64,000 bases of DNA from Candidatus Baldrarchaeota archaeon. GTDB taxonomy: Archaea; Asgardarchaeota; Baldrarchaeia; Baldrarchaeales; DXJG01. Location of the stretch: contig DXJG01000009.1 in NCBI GenBank assembly GCA_019056805.1, forward strand, positions 126,015 through 190,014. The letters run 5' to 3'. The notes below the pieces were generated by a model. It made no database searches. It had not been told where the DNA came from and was given only the letters and a program-made list of their open reading frames with translations. Both the position numbers and the translations under genes were made by a program. Every line of letters begins with the position of its first letter. Within the stretch, counting starts at the first letter, position 1. Positions 1 to 9,028 of this stretch are shown here, piece by piece.

Positions 1-25
1 ATCCTTCATGATACTAATGCAAATA
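1..25 (+). repeat. Direct repeat copy 1 inside atpK
   Basis: The 25 bases here recur exactly at 229-253. The spacing is 228 bp (76 codons), in frame, and the repeat encodes the end of a c-subunit hairpin (SFMILMQI). It suggests recent tandem duplication or gene conversion between hairpin units. Confidence 0.9.
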
Positions 26-256
26 CCCATAATCGAAACCGCAGATCAAGCTTATAGAGCATTTGCAGCTGGAATATCTATCGGATTAGCTGCCCTAGGT
101 GCGGGTTTGGGAGTAGGATATTCGGGAGCTGCTATGTCTGGAGCTATAACGGAGCGTCCTGAAGCTTTCACCAAAAGCTTAATTTCCGTCGTTTTGGCAG
201 AGGCATTGGCCATTTACGGGCTTCTAATATCCTTCATGATACTAATGCAAATATAA
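2..256 (+). CDS. atpK: A-type ATP synthase proteolipid subunit K (3' part, runs off the left edge)
   Basis: This is the membrane rotor (c-ring) subunit of the archaeal A-type ATP synthase, which carries H+ or Na+ across the membrane. The visible part is one two-helix hairpin: a Gly/Ala-rich first helix (GLAALGAGLGVGYSGAA), a polar loop (ITERPEAF) and a second helix with the ion-carrying Glu (VVLAEALAIYG). The ORF track starts at the ATG at 8, but the frame is open to the window edge. The first visible residues (SFMILMQI) are identical to the C-terminus (SFMILMQI, stop). The gene therefore most likely continues upstream as a fused multi-hairpin proteolipid with a 76-codon repeat unit. Proton versus sodium specificity cannot be settled from this fragment. 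Confidence 0.9.
   Translation, partial: SFMILMQIPIIETADQAYRAFAAGISIGLAALGAGLGVGYSGAAMSGAITERPEAFTKSLISVVLAEALAIYGLLISFMILMQI
229..253 (+). repeat. Direct repeat copy 2 inside atpK
   Basis: Exact copy of bases 1-25, directly followed by the stop codon. In the upstream copy the same reading frame continues into another hairpin instead of stopping. Confidence 0.9.
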
Positions 257-336
257 TACGAAAAGTAGTTTTCCTCCATTATTTTTAACTATTTATGTAT
301 AGAAATTATAGAAATTTCGAATAAGTTTTCCATTCA

Positions 337-546
337 TCATCTTTTTCTACTTTTTATTATTCCAGCCACATAAAAAAGATGAAGCCACATAATAAAAGTT
401 CCAACAAGAGTACCCACCATGGTACCAAGTATTTCGTTCCCAGATTGACGACCAATTATATATCCAACAGCAGCAAAAATAACAATATCAAGTACAATAC
501 CAGAATATTTAAAAAGATCACCCCAGGTAGGCCCTTCCTTACTCAT
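337..546 (-). CDS. Small two-helix membrane protein, AtpZ/AtpI-like
   Basis: A 69-residue protein with two predicted membrane helices (about residues 14-30 and 38-60) separated by a short polar turn, and a basic C-terminus (KSRKR). The pattern GxxxDxxxxxxxGYxxG followed by GTLVGTFIMW resembles the bacterial AtpZ/AtpI helpers of c-ring assembly. It lies between the K and C subunit genes of the ATP synthase and is last in the minus-strand run that includes subunit C. A role in rotor-ring assembly is an inference from fold type and position; the sequence is too short for certainty. Confidence 0.55.
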   Translation of the reverse strand: MSKEGPTWGDLFKYSGIVLDIVIFAAVGYIIGRQSGNEILGTMVGTLVGTFIMWLHLFYVAGIIKSRKR

Positions 547-586
547 AGTAATTACGCCCTAAATAGTCGTTATTAGTATACTTTTA

Positions 587-1651
587 TTATTCCTTTTGTA
601 TTAAATATTTTCTTATATGAACTGGTATTATTCTTTCTTCCTTCCCCACAACAATTGTTTTCAGATTTTTTATCTCAAACCACTTTAAATTAAGATAGCA
701 AAGTATAGTGCCTATCTGGAACGGATAACCATAGCCTGCCTTTTTACTAGCTTCATAGATAAGTTTATCAAGCTCCACTTCAATTCCTGTTAAAAGATCC
801 TTCTTTTCATATTTCCTTAATACATCATGTAAAATCGAATCATACGGATGAACGGCTAGTGTTTCAACAACTTCGCTAACCGATTTTGCTTCTAAACTCT
901 TCCGTAAGATTTCATCCCTTAGTCTGTAATTTACCCTGAGTAATAACTTTTGAATGGTTAAATGATCCAGCCCTAAAAGTTTTCCCCTCAATAATATTTT
1001 GATATTTATTGAATCTATTTCTACTCCCACTACACGTCTTGATACTCGTTTATCAAGACCACCCATATTGTCCTTGATATATTTCCAAATTTCCTCAAAT
1101 GAAACTCTATCAACAGCTACTTCAAGCGGTAAAATGTTTCGGGTTTCTTCATAATATCTCCAATTCTCCTCTAATGCCTTTCTAAAGATTCTAATGGGGA
1201 TATTTTCTACCATTTCCTTTAGATCCTTTTTCTTTAATAGTTCTTCACAAACTGGTCTAGTAAAAACACTAACTGGTATTATATACCGCATTGCTTCTTC
1301 TAATGGTAAGTTTGCAACTTTTGTTCTCAAAAGAGTTTTCAATGTTCTAGCTTCAAATTTCATGCGAATTTTATTTAAAAACTCTTTTACATCTGATGGA
1401 GAAGATCTATAGAGTGCGCTAAATGTTTCTATAAAATCTTCAGAAAAAACTCTATCCAAAATTTCTGAATTTATTTGTTCAAAAGGAAATGCCACTAGTT
1501 TTGGACCATAGGGACTCTGTTCCAGTAGTCTTACCATTGTTTGGAAACTTTCAGCACCAATTAGGGAATCTATAGCCTCTCTAGTAAGTAACTTACCCAT
1601 CATTCCCCTAACTTTTGCATTTATATAAGCATATTTTGATACCTTACCCAC
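587..1651 (-). CDS. atpC: A-type ATP synthase subunit C
   Basis: Central-stalk socket subunit (V-ATPase subunit d homologue) that joins the rotor shaft to the proteolipid ring. The 354-residue length and the N-terminus (KYAYINAKVRGMMGKLL, then repeated helical segments with LLEQSPYG-type motifs) fit the AtpC/NtpC family, which consists of three related helical domains. It lies 54 bp downstream of the N-like hydrogenase subunit on the same strand. It may therefore be read through from the J-K-L-M-N operon rather than from the main ATP synthase operon. Subunits A, B, D, F, G and I are not in the window. Confidence 0.9.
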   Translation of the reverse strand: MGKVSKYAYINAKVRGMMGKLLTREAIDSLIGAESFQTMVRLLEQSPYGPKLVAFPFEQINSEILDRVFSEDFIETFSALYRSSPSDVKEFLNKIRMKFEARTLKTLLRTKVANLPLEEAMRYIIPVSVFTRPVCEELLKKKDLKEMVENIPIRIFRKALEENWRYYEETRNILPLEVAVDRVSFEEIWKYIKDNMGGLDKRVSRRVVGVEIDSINIKILLRGKLLGLDHLTIQKLLLRVNYRLRDEILRKSLEAKSVSEVVETLAVHPYDSILHDVLRKYEKKDLLTGIEVELDKLIYEASKKAGYGYPFQIGTILCYLNLKWFEIKNLKTIVVGKEERIIPVHIRKYLIQKE

Positions 1652-1705
1652 TTTATCTCACCATTTCCAGACTAAGAAAAATTTGAGAGATTAAAAAATA
1701 TAGTG

Positions 1706-3202
1706 TTACATTTTGAGTACAGCTTCTGCAGCTTTTTCAACTACTTCTATCGCTGTCCTTGGCCATATTCCTATGAAGATTATCTGTATAGTCAGGATGA
1801 CTATGGGTATGAGTATCGATATTGGTGCCTCTTTTACGTGTTCCATTTCTTTGCTTGGCTCAGCGAATAGTATGATGTGAATTAGTCTCAAATAATAGAC
1901 TACTGAGAAAGCACTGTTGATAAGAGTTAATGCAGCAAGTACTAATTGTCCGCCTACGACGGCTCCCCATATAATCATAAACTTAGATACAAATCCACTT
2001 AATCCTGGAACTCCTGCAATAGCTAAGCATCCCATGAAGAAGCAAAATGCGGTAATAGGCATCTTTCTGCCTATTCCTTTAAGTTCTTCTAGGTTTCTAG
2101 TACCCAATTCGTGGATGAAAGCCCCTGCGCAAAGGAATAACATCCCTTTCATTAACGAATGGTTAAGTACATGAAGAAGTCCTCCAGCTACACCTATCAC
2201 AGCTGCTGTTTCACCGACTCCATTCATCATTCCTACAGCTAAACCTGCAAAAATGTATCCTATGTTCACTATGCTAGAGTATGCTAGCAATCGTTTAATG
2301 TCCTCTTGGAGCAACGCCATAATGTTACCTACGGTCATGGTTAGAACGGCAAAGACGGCAACTATTGTCCCATAATCCAATACCGTAACTGGGAAAGCAA
2401 GAAGTAGTACACGTAAAATACCGTAAACACCGTTTTTGATAACTACTCCTGAAAGCATAGCACTAATTGAGCTTGGCGCTGCGGGGTGTGCATCTGGTAG
2501 CCAGGTGTGCAGCGGTACTATTGACGCCTTCACACCAAATCCGATTATTAGCATACCCACTATTAGATACAACGATGGATCTGTTTTTGCGACTTGTAAA
2601 GCTTGATGGACAGCTTCGTAGCTAAGAGTTCCAGTAAGCCCGTAGATGAGTGATATAGCGTACAGTAACGTAGCAGAGCCGAAGGCTGACATTACGAGGT
2701 ATTTAAAGCCTGCTTCTACAGGTTCCCATGATTCTTTTCGGAAGGAGACAAGGGCATAGCTTGAAACGCTCATTAATTCCCAAGCAACAAAGAGCGTGAA
2801 TAGATCGCCTGCATATACTACTAAATTCATTCCGCCGATTAAGGCTAGTAGAAGTGCATAGTATTTGTCAAGACCAGTGTCTTTCTCCATATATGCGATA
2901 CTATATATTGTTACTAGGAAACCTAGGTTACTGAAGACAAGGGACATAAACCAACTTAACATATCAACTCTAAGGCAAGCCCCACCTGGAGGCTCAAAGA
3001 GGTAATGAAATGTTATTACACCTTGTTGGGATACAAGTTGATAAAAGTATATTACCGATGCTATGGTTCCCAGTGCCACTAGAGCCGCTAGATATCCTGT
3101 GACTTTTTCAACACCTGCTTTTCTAAGTAATATACCGAGTAGTGCAATTATAATTGCTCCTGCAAACGGTATTAATAGGGGTAACAATATTTCCTGTATC
3201 AT
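1706..3202 (-). CDS. nuoN: NuoN/FpoN-like antiporter subunit of the membrane hydrogenase complex
   Basis: A 498-residue polytopic protein of the proton-translocating quinone oxidoreductase/Mrp antiporter family with about 14 membrane helices. Diagnostic stretches are the KASIVPLHTWLPDAHPAAPS motif and the broken-helix region around IKRLLAYSSIVNIGY. It is the third of three antiporter-like subunits in the operon (order L, M, N), separated from the M-like gene by 3 bp. In complex I relatives these subunits carry the ion-pumping half-channels. Assignment to N rather than a second M copy rests on gene order and length. Confidence 0.88.
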   Translation of the reverse strand: MIQEILLPLLIPFAGAIIIALLGILLRKAGVEKVTGYLAALVALGTIASVIYFYQLVSQQGVITFHYLFEPPGGACLRVDMLSWFMSLVFSNLGFLVTIYSIAYMEKDTGLDKYYALLLALIGGMNLVVYAGDLFTLFVAWELMSVSSYALVSFRKESWEPVEAGFKYLVMSAFGSATLLYAISLIYGLTGTLSYEAVHQALQVAKTDPSLYLIVGMLIIGFGVKASIVPLHTWLPDAHPAAPSSISAMLSGVVIKNGVYGILRVLLLAFPVTVLDYGTIVAVFAVLTMTVGNIMALLQEDIKRLLAYSSIVNIGYIFAGLAVGMMNGVGETAAVIGVAGGLLHVLNHSLMKGMLFLCAGAFIHELGTRNLEELKGIGRKMPITAFCFFMGCLAIAGVPGLSGFVSKFMIIWGAVVGGQLVLAALTLINSAFSVVYYLRLIHIILFAEPSKEMEHVKEAPISILIPIVILTIQIIFIGIWPRTAIEVVEKAAEAVLKM

Positions 3203-3205
3203 TTT

Positions 3206-4690
3206 TCACCCACCGATCAGTCTTTCTATTTCTTCAGCAGCTGGAATTAATATTCTTAATACAAGATCTGGATAGAAGCCTAAGAGAACTGCAAGGAAAG
3301 CTAGAATCGCCATAGGAGCCAACATGGTTAAAGGCGGTTCTTTAACATTTTCAAACTCTTCTCTCGGCGGTCCGAAGAACACTCTTCTTATCATCCATAG
3401 TATGTAACCAGCAGTTATTACTGTTGAAATTACAGCAAGCGCTGCAATTAAGTAATGTCCTGATGCGAAGGCTCCTGTGAATATTAGAAACTCGCTGACG
3501 AAACCATTGAGAGGCGGGGTTCCTGCTATTGATAACCCAGCAATGAGTGTTATTGTTGCAGTTATCGGCATTTTTCCTGCTAATCCTCCGAGTTTATCCA
3601 TATCTCTACCCTTTATTGGATCGATTTGATGCATTAGAACTCCTGCTACCATGAAGAGAAGCCCTTTACATATAGCGTGGTTTACTATGTGAAACATTGA
3701 ACCAACTATTCCATACTTTGTAGCTGCTGCTAATCCTAGGAACATGTAACCCATTTGTGATATACTTGAACATGCAAATAATCTCTTGAGATCCTTCTGA
3801 GCTAGAGCTAGTACTCCTCCATAAATCATAGTTACGACAGCTATTCCCATAAACACCGTTGTGTAAATTACAAATATAGTTCCAAAGAAGGTTAGAAGAA
3901 TTCTGGCAACTGCGTAGGTTCCACATTCGATCATAACACCTGAAAGAATAACACTTATCGGGGTTGGAGCTTCTGCGTGTGCATCTGGCAACCAGTTATG
4001 CAACGGGAACAATGCCATTTTTACTGCGAATCCGAGCATAAACAGAATTACTATTATCTTAAGGGTTGATGCTGGAGCTGCTGCTATACCATTAACCATT
4101 TCAGCCGCATATAGATCGAATGTTGCCGTTAAGTTCCATGTAGCTGCGATACCAAGAATTATACAAATAGCGCCTAAGTGGGTAAACATGAAGTATTTGA
4201 ATGCTATTAGTTGAGCCTTTTCTGATGTTCCCCAGCGAGCAATTAGCAACCATGATGGAATTAACATTAATTCCCAGAAGATATAGAACTGAATTAGATT
4301 AGTTGCTAGAACAACACCAACCATACCTGCTATGTAAATGAGTAAAAGCGCGAAATAAAGTTCCTGATTATGTTCATGTGACATGTATCCTATGGAGTAT
4401 AAAGTAGCAAGTGTGCACAACAGTAATATTATCCCTGCAATTGGTGTACTCAAATTGTCTGCTCGTAATCCAAATGTTAATCCGATGATTCCAGCCCATG
4501 AGTACTCCTCTACATATAGACCTGTCTCAAGAACGGTAGGCACCACGCTTATCGAGAATATTGCCAGGGATAGAAAAGAGAGGATAAAGGCTAACCATCC
4601 TGCAGCCTTCGTCGATCCCTTACCTACGGCATATACTATTGGTGCGCCAATAATAAGCAACACAACCATGATTAAGAGCGGACCACTCAT
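3206..4690 (-). CDS. nuoM: NuoM/FpoM-like antiporter subunit of the membrane hydrogenase complex
   Basis: A 494-residue polytopic antiporter-like subunit. Visible family motifs are FYIFWELMLIPSWLLI (the TM5 Glu region), KMALFPLHNWLPDAHAEAPT and KDLKRLFACSSISQMGYM. It sits between the L-like and N-like genes with gaps of 12 and 3 bp, which implies co-translation. In complex I it is the middle pumping subunit of the membrane arm. Confidence 0.9.
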   Translation of the reverse strand: MSGPLLIMVVLLIIGAPIVYAVGKGSTKAAGWLAFILSFLSLAIFSISVVPTVLETGLYVEEYSWAGIIGLTFGLRADNLSTPIAGIILLLCTLATLYSIGYMSHEHNQELYFALLLIYIAGMVGVVLATNLIQFYIFWELMLIPSWLLIARWGTSEKAQLIAFKYFMFTHLGAICIILGIAATWNLTATFDLYAAEMVNGIAAAPASTLKIIVILFMLGFAVKMALFPLHNWLPDAHAEAPTPISVILSGVMIECGTYAVARILLTFFGTIFVIYTTVFMGIAVVTMIYGGVLALAQKDLKRLFACSSISQMGYMFLGLAAATKYGIVGSMFHIVNHAICKGLLFMVAGVLMHQIDPIKGRDMDKLGGLAGKMPITATITLIAGLSIAGTPPLNGFVSEFLIFTGAFASGHYLIAALAVISTVITAGYILWMIRRVFFGPPREEFENVKEPPLTMLAPMAILAFLAVLLGFYPDLVLRILIPAAEEIERLIGG

Positions 4691-4702
4691 TTTTTTCCCT
4701 CC

Positions 4703-6805
4703 TTAACCGAAGAGTAATAGTAATAGTATCGCAATTACACCCAGCATTACAGCGATCATGTTATAGTTTAGATCACCAGTATGTGTTTTTCTGAATGCCT
4801 GGCTAAAACTACGTACAACCCATGCTAACGCATAGTTAAACCTGTCAACGATGCCCTGTTCAAAGAACCTGTAAATTCCCAGACTTAATTTTATGAATCC
4901 GCCAACTATCACCTTTGTGTAAAAGTCATTGATATACCATCTGTTGTAGAAGAATTTGTGTACGGCACGGAAGAATCCATGCTTCTCCAAGAACTCTCCT
5001 GGATCAATTTTATGACTCCAATAGAAGTAATATGCAGGAATTCCTCCAAGGGCAATGGCACCTAGTGTCATAAGGATTGTTGGTGAAAACAATAGTTCTG
5101 CGAATATTTCCATTGATACGTGAACTTCCACTCCTTTCCAGCCTTTGAACATGAATACTTGGAACATTGGAGCGAACAAACCGCCTATAACTGATATTGC
5201 AGCTAGAACCGCTAGTGGAACCCACATCACTGGAGGAGCCTCATGTATATGTTCTCCTTTATGTTCTCTCTCCTTGATGTATTCGCTTTCAGGCCATAGG
5301 AATATTATAGCTATCATCCTAATGCTATAGAATAAGGTTATTGCGGCAGTTATTACTGCCATAAATAACAGTATGTATCCAGTCGTACCAATGAAGGCAT
5401 ATCCATGGGCATATGCTTCGTTAGCGAGTATCCATGCAGCATCAAATATAGTTTCTTTAGACCAAAAGCCGCTGAAGGGTGGTATACCGGCGAGTGATAA
5501 AGCTCCGATGAGCATACATTTGTATGTTATTGGCATATATTGTTTTAAGCCGCCCATTTCAAACATGTCTTTTGTTTCAGTAGCATGTAGAATCGCACCA
5601 GCTGAGAGGAATAAGAGGGCTTTAAAGACTGCATGTGACATAAGGTGGAAGGTTCCTGCATAGTATCCTTCAGCTATTTCTCCGGCAACGTAGCCTATTA
5701 GTCCTCCTACTCCAAGTGCAAGCATCATATATCCTATCTGTGAAATTGTTGAATATGCTAATACCTTTTTAACTTCTCTTGCCACCATTCCCATCGTTGC
5801 AGCTAGAAATGCTGTAAACGCACCTATACAAGCAACTATTAAGGAAAACGTGTATAATGCGCCAGTGAAGTTAATTAATTTGAATACTTCAACAAAGATG
5901 GGTAATACTCGTGCTACTAGGTAAACACCGGCTTTTACCATTGTTGCTGCATGTATGAGTGCAGAAACTGTTGTTGGACCTGCCATAGCTTCTGGTAACC
6001 ATACGTGCAATGGGAATTGAGCACTCTTACCTATAGGTCCACCGAAAAGTAGTATTATAGTTGGTATTAGTAGTCCACTTGCTACAAGTAATCTGGCCCA
6101 TTCTATATATTCCTCGCTTCTAAGTTCAAGAAAGTTGAATGTCGGGTGTCCTGCTTTCCAGGTGAAAACATAAATTGTTAAAATTGCTATTAGAAGGGCT
6201 ACATCGCCTACACGAGTTGTGATGAATGCTTTCATTCCACACATAGCATTATATTCGCCTTCAGTTTTATAATCTGGAACCGGGCTGGGATCTTTTTTCT
6301 TATGCCAGAACCCTATTAGGGCGTACGAACACATTCCGACAATTTCCCAGCCTATGAACATTTGTAGAAAGTTGTTTGCCATAACTAGGAGAACCATTCC
6401 CCCGATAAAGAAGTTCTTGAAGAACCAGTACCTTGTTAAATCAGGATCGCCATGCATGTATCCTAATGCGTACACCATGATTAGAGCACCGAGACCACTG
6501 GCAATATTAGCCATAAAGACACTTAGAGGGTCAACGAGTACTCCTACTTCTATTCCTAACCCTGGGATCCATTCTATTTTCGATTCATATGGAATACTAG
6601 TACTAAGTACCTCTCCAGTGAACCAGTTAACGACTTTCCCCGCGAAGATATCGGGCACCATTGAAAGAGCGAATATAAAGCCAACGATGCTGAACAGAAC
6701 AGCCCCATAATCTCTTACTTTCGGATGGATTTTTGCTAATAAAGGTGTTAATAATGCGCCTATTACAGGAATTCCCCAACATAGCCACGGTGCTAGAGGC
6801 AGCAT
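4703..6805 (-). CDS. nuoL: NuoL/FpoL-like antiporter subunit of the membrane hydrogenase complex
   Basis: A 700-residue protein, the longest of the three antiporter-like subunits, as expected for NuoL/FpoL with its extra C-terminal helices and lateral arm. Motifs include FIGWEIVGMCSYALIGFW, SAQFPLHVWLPEAMAGPTTV and VKKVLAYSTISQIGYMMLA. The C-terminal part (HKFFYNRWYINDFYTKVI) is typical of NuoL-type proteins. It follows the K-like gene after 15 bp and precedes the M-like gene, so the minus-strand order is J-K-L-M-N as in complex I operons. Confidence 0.92.
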   Translation of the reverse strand: MLPLAPWLCWGIPVIGALLTPLLAKIHPKVRDYGAVLFSIVGFIFALSMVPDIFAGKVVNWFTGEVLSTSIPYESKIEWIPGLGIEVGVLVDPLSVFMANIASGLGALIMVYALGYMHGDPDLTRYWFFKNFFIGGMVLLVMANNFLQMFIGWEIVGMCSYALIGFWHKKKDPSPVPDYKTEGEYNAMCGMKAFITTRVGDVALLIAILTIYVFTWKAGHPTFNFLELRSEEYIEWARLLVASGLLIPTIILLFGGPIGKSAQFPLHVWLPEAMAGPTTVSALIHAATMVKAGVYLVARVLPIFVEVFKLINFTGALYTFSLIVACIGAFTAFLAATMGMVAREVKKVLAYSTISQIGYMMLALGVGGLIGYVAGEIAEGYYAGTFHLMSHAVFKALLFLSAGAILHATETKDMFEMGGLKQYMPITYKCMLIGALSLAGIPPFSGFWSKETIFDAAWILANEAYAHGYAFIGTTGYILLFMAVITAAITLFYSIRMIAIIFLWPESEYIKEREHKGEHIHEAPPVMWVPLAVLAAISVIGGLFAPMFQVFMFKGWKGVEVHVSMEIFAELLFSPTILMTLGAIALGGIPAYYFYWSHKIDPGEFLEKHGFFRAVHKFFYNRWYINDFYTKVIVGGFIKLSLGIYRFFEQGIVDRFNYALAWVVRSFSQAFRKTHTGDLNYNMIAVMLGVIAILLLLLFG

Positions 6806-6820
6806 GACCTAACAGCCCCC

Positions 6821-7129
6821 TTACCATTTTAATCTTCTCATTTTTCTAACATCTAAGGTTCCGTAGTGTCGATATATGAGGAGAGTAAGCGACAATGCTA
6901 GAGCTATGACTCCCGCACCAACACCGATTGAAATTATAACAAAGCTACGAGCTAAAGGATCCAGACCTACAGTTGTAGTGCTAAGTGCAATAAAGTTGAG
7001 ATGAGCAGCGTTTATCAATATTTCAATGCCGATTATGAGTTTTATGATATTTCTTTTCGTTGCTAAACAGTAGAGTCCTATTAGATAAAGTATTGCAGCT
7101 GCACCTAAGTACCAATTTAATCCTATCAT
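6821..7129 (-). CDS. nuoK: NuoK/MrpC-like subunit of the membrane hydrogenase complex
   Basis: A 102-residue, three-helix membrane protein. The motif IKLIIGIEILINAAHLNFIA contains the conserved membrane Glu that forms part of the proton path in NuoK/MrpC proteins. Its start overlaps the end of the J-like gene by 4 bp, indicating translational coupling. Confidence 0.93.
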   Translation of the reverse strand: MIGLNWYLGAAAILYLIGLYCLATKRNIIKLIIGIEILINAAHLNFIALSTTTVGLDPLARSFVIISIGVGAGVIALALSLTLLIYRHYGTLDVRKMRRLKW

Positions 7130-7677
7130 TCCTTCTCTCCCCTTTCTCTTCTAAATAATGTAGCTACACCCAAACCAGCTACAAATAATGCCATTGCTTG
7201 AATTAATACATCTATTATTCTCACTTGCCAAACAGATTGTGCAACATTTTCCAGAATATTCTGGAAGGGTTTAAGCACAGGGAGATTTAAAGCCTCACCG
7301 TAAACAAAATGAAGGCCAACGTAGCTTGCAATAAACACTTGAACCATAAGAATGGCAATGATTATGAAAAGAAGTCCTCCAGATACCTCTGTAGCAATGT
7401 CATACTTCATTTCTTCCCTTTTTCCCTTTTCACCTGGGGACATTAAACTTAACACTGCCAAGAAAAGAACTATGACAGCACCGGCATACACTAGAAGGTT
7501 AATAACCGCTACGTAAGGTGCGTAGAGCACGTAAAAAATTATACTTAGAACCGTGCTCATTAGACCGAGTGAAACAACTGCATACGCTAATTTTTTTAAT
7601 TCAACGGCTAAAATTGCAAACAGGATTAAGAATCCAATCAACGCAACTTCGATCATAAATTCCAAGCTCATTTCCAT
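7126..7677 (-). CDS. nuoJ: NuoJ-like subunit of the membrane hydrogenase complex
   Basis: A 183-residue protein with about five membrane helices. The stretch VVSLGLMSTVLSIIFYVLYAPYVAVINLLVYAGAVIVLFL is typical of NuoJ, where a helix irregularity couples the catalytic arm to the antiporters. It is the first gene of the minus-strand operon. Upstream lies a 157-bp divergent intergenic region shared with the ATP synthase H/E genes. Confidence 0.92.
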   Translation of the reverse strand: MEMSLEFMIEVALIGFLILFAILAVELKKLAYAVVSLGLMSTVLSIIFYVLYAPYVAVINLLVYAGAVIVLFLAVLSLMSPGEKGKREEMKYDIATEVSGGLLFIIIAILMVQVFIASYVGLHFVYGEALNLPVLKPFQNILENVAQSVWQVRIIDVLIQAMALFVAGLGVATLFRRERGEKE

Positions 7678-7747
7678 ACCTCGCTGGATTTGCTGTCGCG
7701 TTGTGCAGTGTCTTATTGTAATTATACCCTAAAAAGTTTTCGCCCTA

Positions 7748-7760
7748 ATACTTAAAAGGG
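7748..7760 (+). promoter_or_regulatory. Possible TATA-type promoter for the ATP synthase H-E operon
   Basis: The divergent region between the J-like gene and the H subunit contains the AT box acttaaaag on the plus strand about 75 nt before the TTG start at 7835. A start of transcription near 7780 would give a short leader. This is a pattern-based guess. Confidence 0.3.
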
Positions 7761-7834
7761 TAGAGTTAAAACACAATTTAGTACCCTAAGTTCTCCCTAA
7801 GGACTCGTATTAAAGATTAACGCAGGGGGTTAAA

Positions 7835-8149
7835 TTGGCTAACAAACTCATAGAAATAATAAGTGAAGTTGAAACAAAAGCAAAAGAGATAATTAGCGAA
7901 GCAGAGAAAAAAGCAGAAGAAATAATCAACCAAGCAAAGAAAGAAGCAGAGAATATCAGGGAAAAAGTCTTAAAAGATGCAGAAATCGAAGCAGAAAAAG
8001 TTTGGAAAGATATCTTGACAAGGGCGGAAGCGGAAGCAAAGAAAATAGTTGAAAAAGTAGAAAAAGACATAGAAAAATTAAGAACAGAAGCCCGCGAACA
8101 ATTTGATGAAGCTGTAAAATTAATCATGGATACTATAACTGGGGTGTGA
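7835..8149 (+). CDS. ahaH: A-type ATP synthase subunit H (peripheral stalk)
   Basis: A 104-residue, almost wholly helical protein with Ala, Glu and Lys at regular spacing (EVETKAKEIISEAEKKAEEI). This is the right-handed coiled-coil pattern of the H/G peripheral-stalk subunit that pairs with subunit E. The start is a TTG at 7835, preceded by the ribosome site CAGGGGGT. Subunit E follows immediately with overlapping translation signals, which supports the assignment. Confidence 0.9.
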   Translation: MANKLIEIISEVETKAKEIISEAEKKAEEIINQAKKEAENIREKVLKDAEIEAEKVWKDILTRAEAEAKKIVEKVEKDIEKLRTEAREQFDEAVKLIMDTITGV

Positions 8150-8153
8150 TTAA

Positions 8154-8771
8154 TTGAACGAACGGGTAGAAAAAATTGAGGAAATTATAATTAACGAAGC
8201 AAAAGGAAAAGCTGAAAACATTATCGCCAAAGCAAAAGAAGAGGCAAAGAAGATTCTTGATGAAGCTGAACAGGAAGCTAAAAAAGAAGCAGAAGAAATA
8301 ATTAACAAGAAGAAAGCAGACGCTGAAGCCCAAGCTCGCCGTATACTATCAGAAGCAAAATTGGAAGCAAGACTAAAGATACTTAATGCCAAAGAACAGT
8401 TAATATCAGAGGCTTTTGACACTGCCATTGAAAAGTTAAAAGAATTTTCGCAAAGTACACAATATAAAACCGCATTGGAAAATCTCATTAAAGACGCCGC
8501 AATAATTATAAGAGGCGGAGACTTAGAGGTTCTACTTCCAGAAAACACAAACGTGAATCTTGATTTATCAAAAATAGCAAAGGAAGTTGAAAATCAAACC
8601 GGAGTAAAAACTTCACTTAGCATATCCAACGAAACGATTAGAAGCATCGGTGGCGTAATAGTCAGATCAAAAGACCAATTTTTAACCGTGGATAACACTT
8701 TTGAAGCAAGACTTGAAAGGCTACGAGAACAACTTCGTGTAAATGTAGCCAATTTACTCTTTAAAACATAA
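8154..8771 (+). CDS. atpE: A-type ATP synthase subunit E (peripheral stalk)
   Basis: A 205-residue subunit that forms the peripheral stalk with H and attaches to the catalytic head. An N-terminal coiled coil (residues 1-95) is followed by a globular domain with motifs such as DLEVLLPENTNVNLDLS and SIGGVIVRSKDQFLTVDNTF, the usual signature of V/A-ATPase E. The start is TTG at 8154. The GGGGTG ribosome site lies over the end of the H gene. Confidence 0.93.
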   Translation: MNERVEKIEEIIINEAKGKAENIIAKAKEEAKKILDEAEQEAKKEAEEIINKKKADAEAQARRILSEAKLEARLKILNAKEQLISEAFDTAIEKLKEFSQSTQYKTALENLIKDAAIIIRGGDLEVLLPENTNVNLDLSKIAKEVENQTGVKTSLSISNETIRSIGGVIVRSKDQFLTVDNTFEARLERLREQLRVNVANLLFKT

Positions 8772-9028
8772 TTTTCATCCCTTATTTATCCTTAATTAAC
8801 TTTCTTTTATACTCCGAATCTAAAATAATCTAAATCAAACAATCAAACATCAGTTTTACTCCATATCATTATTATAGCATAACATAAAATAATCAATAGC
8901 ATTATGATGAAATTATAATATTACATGAAATCTTAACTATCTTGCCATAAGAAGCATTTCATTCACAATTTTACATGGTGATAAGCAGAAAGTAGAACAA
9001 GGTCGATGTATCGAATATGGGTGTTAGA

